64,000 nucleotides of DNA. It comes from a virus. The notes under the pieces were generated by a model. It did no database searches. It was not told where the DNA came from and saw nothing but the letters and a program-made list of their open reading frames with translations. The position numbers and the translations under genes are program-made. Each line of letters opens with the position of its first letter. Positions within the stretch are counted from its first letter, which is position 1. Positions 57,438 to 64,000 of the stretch are shown one piece after another. The stretch is taken from IMG/VR virus record IMGVR_UViG_3300002835_000119, positions 1 to 64,000 of that record; one strand, 5' to 3'.

Positions 57438-57502
57438 GTTATCAAAATGTTATAAAAAACTTTGCGGATTGGCTTGACAAATAAAAGCCACCCCATTAGG
57501 CT
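57438..57502 (+). promoter_or_regulatory. Cassette promoter for 57545 with GTTA box
   Basis: GTTAT at 57438 and 57449, TTGACA (57474), 17-bp spacer, TAGGCT (57497-57502). Confidence 0.77.
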
Positions 57503-57544
57503 TGCTACACAAGCGAAAATGCTTGATGAAGAAAGGAAGCCAAA

Positions 57545-57841
57545 ATGGCTCAAGCAGTAAAGGTTGATGTTGTTTCTCTAATCGAGGAACTAGCGGTTGT
57601 TAGGGCAGAGAAAGATGTTCTGGCAAAGCGTGAGAGTGCTATTCGCAAGGCGGTTCTAGAGGCTACTGGAAATGTTGCCACCCCAATTGCTAATGACAAT
57701 GGCGAGATTATCGCCGAGATTATCGCAAGCGTTCGCCGTTCGGTTGGCGATTGGGATACTTTCGAGGTTGCCTACCCAGAAGCCTACAAGGCTCTAACCC
57801 GCTTTACTGATGTTCTAACCCTAACCCTACCCAAAGAGTAA
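57545..57841 (+). CDS. Hypothetical protein, 98 aa
   Basis: SLIEELAVVRAEKDVLAKRE (helix), then VATPIANDNGEIIAEII and DWDTFEVAYPEAYKALTRFT. Leader AGAAAGGAAGCC, complementary to the loop of hairpin B at 48190-48199. No family. Confidence 0.68.
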   Translation: MAQAVKVDVVSLIEELAVVRAEKDVLAKRESAIRKAVLEATGNVATPIANDNGEIIAEIIASVRRSVGDWDTFEVAYPEAYKALTRFTDVLTLTLPKE

Positions 57842-57851
57842 GGCAGACTAA

Positions 57852-57892
57852 AAGCAACCCCTAGCCCAAGCGGTTAGGGGTTTGTTTTTATT
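57852..57892 (+). terminator. Terminator after 57545 gene
   Basis: AACCCCTA/TAGGGGTT stem (57856-57863 with 57875-57882), TTTTT tail. Confidence 0.82.
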
Positions 57893-57923
57893 TGTGGTAA
57901 GCAACTTATGGATCATAAATCCT

Positions 57924-57986
57924 GTTACCAAAATGTTATAAAAATTTATGCGAAACACTTGACAAATAAAACTCTGCCGTTATGCT
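57924..57986 (+). promoter_or_regulatory. Cassette promoter for 58029 with GTTA box
   Basis: GTTAC 57924 and GTTAT 57935, TTGACA (57959), 16-bp spacer, TATGCT (57981-57986). Confidence 0.76.
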
Positions 57987-58028
57987 TATTACATAAGCCA
58001 AAAGGCTTACGGAGAAAGGAAAAAAGAA

Positions 58029-58166
58029 ATGACACTAGAGGTAACCCTAAGCAATGGAACAACCATCTATCCAAGCTTTGACCCAGCACACCTAGAGGGT
58101 GTCGCTTATTACTACAATGAGCAATACCGGATTGGGTTTGTAAAGTCTTGGCGGGTAGTCAAATGA
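58029..58166 (+). CDS. Small protein, 45 aa
   Basis: TLEVTLSNGTTIYPSFDPAH then YYNEQYRIGFVKSWRV. Leader AGAAAGGAAAAAAGAA; ATGA overlap with the next gene. Confidence 0.64.
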   Translation: MTLEVTLSNGTTIYPSFDPAHLEGVAYYYNEQYRIGFVKSWRVVK

Positions 58167-58357
58167 AAGCTCTTTCGGCGGTGGCAGTAGTTGGCGGTGT
58201 TGTTGCCACGGTGTTTGCGGTTGATGGCTATTACCTACTAATGGACAATGACCTAAGCGAGTTTGGCTTTGCGGTGTTGCCCTGGATTATTGGTTTAGGC
58301 TATGCGGTTTGCGGTTTAGGGATTGTGACTAAGTTAGTGGCAACCTATCGCCGATAG
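58163..58357 (+). CDS. Two-helix membrane protein, 64 aa
   Basis: ALSAVAVVGGVVATVFAVDG and FAVLPWIIGLGYAVCGLGI. Last cassette gene; ends before a terminator. Possible holin-type protein. Confidence 0.68.
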   Translation: MKALSAVAVVGGVVATVFAVDGYYLLMDNDLSEFGFAVLPWIIGLGYAVCGLGIVTKLVATYRR

Positions 58358-58376
58358 TCTTTGCGGTTTGCGGTAA

Positions 58377-58410
58377 GCCCCTAGGTATCCCCTAGGGGTT
58401 TTACTTTTTA
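58377..58410 (+). terminator. Terminator ending the cassette region
   Basis: CCCCTAGG/CCTAGGGG stem (58378-58385 with 58391-58398), then TTTTACTTTTT. Confidence 0.85.
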
Positions 58411-58415
58411 CTTTT

Positions 58416-58894
58416 GATAAACAATGATCATTAGAGTTTTTATTGCGGACCCCGCCCCCAAACAAGCAAAATAAATCTTGACCGGTAATTTCTTTCTGCC
58501 TTGGATTATTTTTTAGGTGATTAGTTTTGATTACCCCTCTGCGGTAAATCAAAAAATGCCCCTGGTTAGCCCTGTAATGCCCCTAGAACTGATTGACCCT
58601 CACAAGGATACCAGCTTACAATTCTGACCCCTTAGAACCCAACCTAGCCTCAATTAGACAATAGACAAGCAACCTAACTAATGAATTGTTTTTTGATTAG
58701 CAAATCAAACAACATAAACAATTACCCCTCTCCAAACAAATAATTTTTCCCAAAATCTCAAGAAGCAATGCTTGATGACCGAACCCCCGTCAATTTAGGA
58801 AACAAATTTCACACGTTCCAAAACATAGCGCTGCCCTCTCACCCGTCAAAAGCAGTTGACGTTAAGGTACTAGTTTTTATCTAAGTGCAGACGT
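58416..58894. other. Non-coding gap between convergent genes
   Basis: About 480 bp with no ORF I can support. AT-rich with C-rich patches; ATTACCCCTCT occurs twice (about 58530 and 58717), ATGCCCCT twice, and TTGATTAGCAAATCAA can fold. Nothing identifies it as cos, att or origin; it marks a boundary between the cassette region and the next module. Confidence 0.5.
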
Positions 58895-59359
58895 TTAGGT
58901 TATCTTGAAGCCGCCGCAATTTATTAGGAACTCCGCGAAAGAATCGAGATCCGATTCTCTCATCCAGTAACTACAGACAGGTGGTCTTGCTTTTCCAGTG
59001 CCGCTGCATTTAATGCACTGAGAAGATCCAGCCTTTAGTATCCCTATCCGATTAAGGCCAAATCCAAGACATCGAGGACAGGTCGTGTCTTCTAGCGAAT
59101 CTAGGAAGGCGTTAAATTCCTCAACATACTTTCGGGCAACCCCGCTCTCTACATCGCTCTTTATTAGCAGCCCCAGCTTTTTTGAATTCTCCCCAGAAAG
59201 TCCATCGCCATCGTTTGAGTGCCCGTATTTGACAGCATCGGCAATTTCTGGGTATTTGGTTTCCACGTACTCCCACAAAGGATGCCAAATCCAAGCGCTC
59301 CTGTTAAAGATTGACAGCTCTCTCTGCTCTGGGTTTTCGGCAATTAATGAAAAAGCCAT
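58895..59359 (-). CDS. Hypothetical protein of WHPLW/HSNDGDGL family
   Basis: 154 aa, minus strand; paralogue of 48480-48998. WIWHPLWEYVETKYPEIADA, YGHSNDGDGLSGENSKKL, CPRCLGFG, CIKCSGTG (DnaJ-like knuckles), LINCGGFKIT. The ATG shares one base with the stop of the GT32 gene upstream. Confidence 0.74.
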   Translation of the reverse strand: MAFSLIAENPEQRELSIFNRSAWIWHPLWEYVETKYPEIADAVKYGHSNDGDGLSGENSKKLGLLIKSDVESGVARKYVEEFNAFLDSLEDTTCPRCLGFGLNRIGILKAGSSQCIKCSGTGKARPPVCSYWMRESDLDSFAEFLINCGGFKIT

Positions 59360-60114
59360 TAGCTTCTCTCGAACTTCCCTGGCAACGATGCACTGCTGTA
59401 GCCATTGTTGTAAATCTTCAGATTCACATTGTCTCCACAGTCCCAGTAGTAGCTCTCTGGGATCTCCCTAAATTCAGAGTCATTTTCACAGTGATCCCAG
59501 CTAGCTGACTTGTGCTCGACTAGCTGTCGAATGTCAGCTTGGCCATACACAGTAGCGGCGTCTCGGAAACTTTCTAGGCTCTCTAAGTTTTTCATGTAGT
59601 CAATGTATGAGTAGTAAGTTTCTAGTATGGACGCAGTAAAAAACTTACCGTCAGTTGTTCGGGCACTACTAAAAACTCTATCATGAACTATGTCGGCAAT
59701 TTCTGACACCCAAAGGTTGCCAGCCGTGGAACCGAAAAACCAACTACAAAACGTGTAAATTCCGTCGCCGTCAAACTCTTTGCAGCCAACAAAGCTTTTC
59801 GAGGGATCGAACCAAGAGTCTAGAGGGACAAGACACCTAGCATCGATGTCTGCATACACCCCGCCAAATTTAGCGATGCAGTGGAACCTCCAGTAGTCCC
59901 CCTTAAGAGCTCCCTTAGTTATTCCCCTGTACGCGTCCACCCGATCGGGGCCGTAGTGCTGATCTAAAAACTCTATGCAATCTTTTTCGCTCATGTACTG
60001 ATATTCCCAGCCCGGATTTAGATCTATCCAGCTGCGCCTGATGACCTCTATGTACTCTGGAATGTCAGATTCTTCAAAGTTACACGTCTGCCAAATCTTT
60101 TTTGGGATAGCCAT
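59359..60114 (-). CDS. GT32-type glycosyltransferase (OCH1-like)
   Basis: 251 aa. AIPKKIWQTCNFEESDIPEY, WIDLNPGWEYQYMSEKDC, GDYWRFHCIAKFGGVYADID: the A-D-x-D DxD region of GT32 sugar transferases. Fifth clear glycosyltransferase of the window. Co-translated with the WHPLW protein. Confidence 0.88.
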   Translation of the reverse strand: MAIPKKIWQTCNFEESDIPEYIEVIRRSWIDLNPGWEYQYMSEKDCIEFLDQHYGPDRVDAYRGITKGALKGDYWRFHCIAKFGGVYADIDARCLVPLDSWFDPSKSFVGCKEFDGDGIYTFCSWFFGSTAGNLWVSEIADIVHDRVFSSARTTDGKFFTASILETYYSYIDYMKNLESLESFRDAATVYGQADIRQLVEHKSASWDHCENDSEFREIPESYYWDCGDNVNLKIYNNGYSSASLPGKFERS

Positions 60115-60295
60115 GCCACCGAGTATAGCACCCCCCTTAATTTAAAAATTACCCCCTCCCCCCTTTTAAAAACGCCCCTATTACCGGCTACCCAATTTTT
60201 AGAAAAAATGTCCAAGGGTACTAAAACTTAAATTAATGTTCAAAAAAGGGCGTTTCTCTCCCTAGTACCATAAAACAGCACGTAAAATAGAACCT

Positions 60296-60793
60296 ATGTC
60301 TCGAAGAACAGCACGTGGACAGCAGCTCCCCCCTCACGAGGTGGAGTTCCTAAACACGCTCAAGGGAGAGCAGCGCATAGAGCGCGTAGCGGCGTTATTT
60401 AACGCAGGGTGGTCCCTCCAGACCATCGGGGATTCGCTACAACCGAGGCATCCAAGATCGACTGTCCGATCCTGGGTCTTGAAGGCTAAGGGCCTGAATT
60501 TAACAGACGCCCCTATTCCGACTCCAAGACTAAAAACCCCAGAAGGCGGGTACCAGAAGGTACGCCCTGAGTCCCCGGGAATCCCACAAGGTGACCTAGA
60601 CCAGATCCGCCATCTTTCCCCCCTGGCTCGCGGCTATCGTTCACGGATGGCTTCGACGTCAGCTCCCGCCGTTGCAAACCAGCGTCTAACAGACCTATGC
60701 AAGCGGCTCCACCAAAATAACGTCTCGGTTCGTGAACTGGCCGAAGCAGCGGGCGTCACCTATCGCGCTATGTATAAGCGCCTCTTTCTATAA
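60296..60793 (+). CDS. Two-HTH DNA-binding protein
   Basis: 165 aa. N-terminal HTH (RVAALFNAGWSLQTIGDSL then RSTVRSWVLK) and C-terminal HTH (VSVRELAEAAGVTYRAMYKR). Could be a small terminase-like or replication/regulatory protein. Leaderless: TAAAAT 60283-60288, ATG seven nt later. Motif copy at 60506. Confidence 0.72.
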   Translation: MSRRTARGQQLPPHEVEFLNTLKGEQRIERVAALFNAGWSLQTIGDSLQPRHPRSTVRSWVLKAKGLNLTDAPIPTPRLKTPEGGYQKVRPESPGIPQGDLDQIRHLSPLARGYRSRMASTSAPAVANQRLTDLCKRLHQNNVSVRELAEAAGVTYRAMYKRLFL

Positions 60794-60801
60794 AATCCAA
60801 C

Positions 60802-60831
60802 TTGACAAACAGTAGACGCCCCTACTAATCT
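60802..60831 (+). promoter_or_regulatory. Promoter for the NlpC/P60 gene with motif in the spacer
   Basis: TTGACA (60802), 18-bp spacer, TAATCT (60826-60831). The motif GACGCCCCTACT at 60815 overlaps spacer and -10. Confidence 0.7.
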
Positions 60832-60882
60832 GTACCCCACAACTAAATAAGACCAAGTACTAACGCAAGGAAAGGTAGGTCG

Positions 60883-61593
60883 ATGTTAGAGAAACTAAGC
60901 AAAAAGCAAAAGGATGGGTTCTATACCATTCTCATTTTGACTGGACTATTTGTGTCTGGTTCAACTCCGATGTACGACGTGAACTCGTCTTCAGCGGAGG
61001 CAGCCGGTTCGATGTTTGCGCCAATAATAAAGCCTCAACCACTCGAGCAGACAAACAGGGTCCCGCTTCAGCGGGAAGCTGACATACTTGTCCAAATCCC
61101 AAACATTGGGAGACTAACAAACAAAATTGACGAGCTAGAGTCAACTGTTGAAGCTAAAGAGTTCACCATCACTGCGATGAAAGAACAAAAAGAAATTGAA
61201 CTTGCTCAACAGCGGGAAATCTATGTTTCTATGGACCAGGCCCTCATCGAGCTGTCCGAGTATGTAGGAAAAACCCCGTGGGGGTTCGGCGGAGACGACC
61301 CCAAACGCTGGGATTGCTCTGGACTTACGATGTGGTTCTACAAAACTTACCGAGGTATAGACCTAGAGCACTCTGCCACCAAACAGATGCGCGGAGGCAT
61401 TAAAGTAGACGCCCCTATTCCAGGTGACCTAGTTGCTTTCAAGTACGGACGTAACAAAGATGCTTTCCACATCGGTGTGTACATGGGTGGCGGTATGTTT
61501 ATCCACTCCAAGAACTCCAGAGCCGATACGGTATTGGAGCGCGTCGAGGATTTTGCCTCTAAAAATATTACGGTTGTGTATATCCGCTACTAG
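60883..61593 (+). CDS. NlpC/P60-type peptidoglycan endopeptidase
   Basis: 236 aa. An N-terminal hydrophobic anchor (FYTILILTGLFVSGSTP), a coiled segment (RLTNKIDELESTVEAKEF), and C-terminal NlpC/P60: KRWDCSGLTMWFY (catalytic Cys), DAFHIGVYMGGG (His), and a third polar residue near MFIHSKNS. Third class of wall hydrolase in the window. Secreted or membrane-anchored. Confidence 0.88.
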   Translation: MLEKLSKKQKDGFYTILILTGLFVSGSTPMYDVNSSSAEAAGSMFAPIIKPQPLEQTNRVPLQREADILVQIPNIGRLTNKIDELESTVEAKEFTITAMKEQKEIELAQQREIYVSMDQALIELSEYVGKTPWGFGGDDPKRWDCSGLTMWFYKTYRGIDLEHSATKQMRGGIKVDAPIPGDLVAFKYGRNKDAFHIGVYMGGGMFIHSKNSRADTVLERVEDFASKNITVVYIRY

Positions 61594-61608
61594 TGCTAAG
61601 CTGAAGCC

Positions 61609-61797
61609 ATGGAACTTCAAACATTCATTTCATGGCTCGGATACAGTGCCATCGTTTTAATAATCGCCGGACCGGTTTTAGTACGCCTGGTCCGAAACAT
61701 TGCGGTCGGACTAAAACTCCGTAGACGCCGCAAAGCCACACCCGGACCCCTCCTCGGAGTTGTCTACCCTCAAACGACAAAGAAAGACAAAAAGTGA
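61609..61797 (+). CDS. Small membrane protein, 62 aa
   Basis: WLGYSAIVLIIAGPVLVRLV helix, basic middle (RRRRKATPG). Leaderless: TAAGCT 61597-61602, ATG six nt later. Confidence 0.66.
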   Translation: MELQTFISWLGYSAIVLIIAGPVLVRLVRNIAVGLKLRRRRKATPGPLLGVVYPQTTKKDKK

Positions 61798-61961
61798 AAC
61801 TTTATCTATTCCTACGATCCATCGTATGGACCTCGGTTTTTTCTATCCTGCTAGTAGTTGCGTCCATCGTTTTGGCTGCACTAGCAGCGCCGCTTCCGTT
61901 AGTTGTGGCGTCTGCTATTAGTTCTATCGCGCTCGCTGTCTTGAGCACAAAAACGAGCTAG
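61794..61961 (+). CDS. Small membrane protein, 55 aa
   Basis: GTG start; GTGA overlap with the previous stop. Very hydrophobic (SVFSILLVVASIVLAALAAP); a second segment follows. Possible holin-like. Confidence 0.6.
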   Translation: MKLYLFLRSIVWTSVFSILLVVASIVLAALAAPLPLVVASAISSIALAVLSTKTS

Positions 61962-61963
61962 TA

Positions 61964-62134
61964 ATGCTGCTTGAAATTATTTTTATAGTTTTAGGAATTT
62001 TAATCTTTTTATGGTTGACAATATCTGTCTTTACAGTTATTGTTACTCTGATTGGTTCGCCGGCAGATATGCATGACGTATTGATTGATGACACAAAAGG
62101 AAATGATGCAACTAAAAGTAAAAAATTACGATGA
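61964..62134 (+). CDS. Small membrane protein, 56 aa
   Basis: LLEIIFIVLGILIFLWLTIS then a polar tail. Overlaps the next gene by 29 bp. Third consecutive single-helix or two-helix peptide. Confidence 0.58.
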   Translation: MLLEIIFIVLGILIFLWLTISVFTVIVTLIGSPADMHDVLIDDTKGNDATKSKKLR

Positions 62135-62378
62135 CCTAAGGGACTCACTGGCAACCAGCGGTTTGTTTGATATGACAGACTGCGTTGTCGAAATTAGATG
62201 TCCCATGGACTCGGATGTAAATGAGATCAAAAGAATGACTAACCTCATTGAATCTATGGTTCATGTAACCGATGTTCAGGTTGCGTCAACTTATGAAGAT
62301 TTGGCTACAAGTGATTACACAATCACCCTGACTGAAGATACTCAAAAGTTTAAAAGAAAATTTACGACAAGAAAGTAG
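62106..62378 (+). CDS. Hypothetical acidic protein, 90 aa
   Basis: ATG 62106 (62103 also possible; AAAGG lies 5 nt before 62106). QLKVKNYDDLRDSLATSGLF, then beta-rich. No family. Confidence 0.64.
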   Translation: MQLKVKNYDDLRDSLATSGLFDMTDCVVEIRCPMDSDVNEIKRMTNLIESMVHVTDVQVASTYEDLATSDYTITLTEDTQKFKRKFTTRK

Positions 62379-62382
62379 AGAG

Positions 62383-62961
62383 ATGACGACCGTGAGTGAC
62401 GAACAAAAATACATCAAGAAGAATCAGCGTTTACCAGAATCAATTCGCAAGGCATTCAAGAAAGCCGCCGACAATACCGAACGCGACTACTTGATTAAGC
62501 AGCTGGTTGATGCCAACTGGACCTACGAAGCCATCTCTAATGCATCCGGTCTTACCCGAGAGCGGATCCGTCAGATTGCTAACGCTAACGAAGCGCTAGC
62601 TAAGGAGTTTTCTTTCGACCTTGGGGTGGAAATTCCAGAACCTCCAAAAAAGGAAGAGCGCCCGAAGCGCGAGTACGTTGAGCCGTCTCCAGAGACGCTA
62701 GCCCGACTACTTGAGCTGCAGCCTTACGCCCAGCAGGTTCGAGCCAATGGCAAGAAATACCGCGAAGAGGCAGAGGAATACACGCGCCTACTGAACCACG
62801 CTCATAAGGTTGAAGGAGTAACTCTTTACCGCTTAGCAAAGCGCCTGGGAATTACTAACGGCGCTATTCGGTTCCGTTTAGTTAGATATGGATATCTCAA
62901 GGCTAAAACCGCGAAATCCAAGGTTTATAACCCAGTTATCAAGCAGAACAGGGCTATCTAA
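62383..62961 (+). CDS. HTH protein with sigma-region-4-like helix
   Basis: 192 aa. NWTYEAISNASGLTRERIRQ is a helix-turn-helix; a second one lies in VTLYRLAKRLGITNGAIRFR. Linker is charged and Pro-rich. Candidate regulator of the following katG operon. Confidence 0.72.
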   Translation: MTTVSDEQKYIKKNQRLPESIRKAFKKAADNTERDYLIKQLVDANWTYEAISNASGLTRERIRQIANANEALAKEFSFDLGVEIPEPPKKEERPKREYVEPSPETLARLLELQPYAQQVRANGKKYREEAEEYTRLLNHAHKVEGVTLYRLAKRLGITNGAIRFRLVRYGYLKAKTAKSKVYNPVIKQNRAI

Positions 62962-63016
62962 AATTAGGAGCTTTCAAGATCATTTTGATCGATCCGAAAT
63001 TCAGGAGAGCTTCGCT

Positions 63017-64000
<984 letters not shown>

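Noticed and set aside
59085-59508. Plus-strand ORFs over 59.1-59.5 kb
   Set aside because: They run antisense to the WHPLW and GT32 genes and have no ribosome site.

Overview
The window looks like the interior of a large tailed-phage genome infecting an actinobacterium. It could also be a big prophage or phage-plasmid. Supporting signs are a WhiB-like regulator, a Gp88-family protein, three unrelated peptidoglycan hydrolases, several holin-like membrane proteins, dozens of tightly packed (often ATGA-overlapping) small ORFs and actinobacterial-style leaderless starts. I see no portal, capsid, tail or large terminase gene and no tRNA, rRNA or CRISPR array, so virion genes, if present, lie outside. 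The phage assignment is inference.

Layout. 1-3.6 kb: class Ib ribonucleotide reductase (nrdE enters from the left edge, nrdF complete), an AdoMet-decarboxylase-like protein, a zinc ribbon, a WhiB protein and a small membrane protein. 3.6-19.5 kb: nucleotidyltransferases, glycosyltransferases, a subtilase, a serine recombinase, a sugar-kinase-like protein, a DNA methylase, an SGNH-like fusion and six 2-oxoglutarate/JmjC-type oxygenase genes (one apparently lacking its iron ligands). 19.5-26.7 kb: a long train of small, often Cys-rich ORFs around a NodU-type carbamoyltransferase. 26.8-33.3 kb: a secreted FN3 protein, then a minus-strand block (M23 lysin, epimerase, nuclease, 789-aa surface protein, holin-like protein). 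34.4-34.9 kb: an AT-rich gap with long inverted repeats. 34.9-39.2 kb: small ORFs, GT61, a structured RNA and a second methylase. 39.2-44.5 kb: a segment with its own vocabulary of short repeats, carrying a CHAP-like lysin, a seventh oxygenase and Gp88. 44.5-48.1 kb: a three-gene AAA+/VWA operon. 48.1-58.4 kb: about 30 small orphan genes, mostly in individual promoter-RBS-gene(-terminator) cassettes, interspersed with structured RNAs. 58.9-64 kb: two minus-strand genes, an HTH protein, an NlpC/P60 hydrolase, membrane peptides, an HTH protein and the 5' part of katG.

The most unusual signals are not proteins. (1) The 44-58 kb cassettes share promoters with an 11-bp-phased GTTA box and a conserved leader GAAAGGATAAAAATG. 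(2) Stem-loops downstream of 48104 and 53919 present loops complementary to that leader, beyond what the 16S tail would explain. (3) A nucleotide motif GACGCCC(C/T)TA(C/T)T recurs about 15 times, mostly in one orientation, in coding, antisense and non-coding DNA. (4) A roughly 160-nt four-helix RNA lies at 38064-38222. (5) At least 15 genes appear leaderless, with a -10 hexamer 6-7 nt before the start codon.
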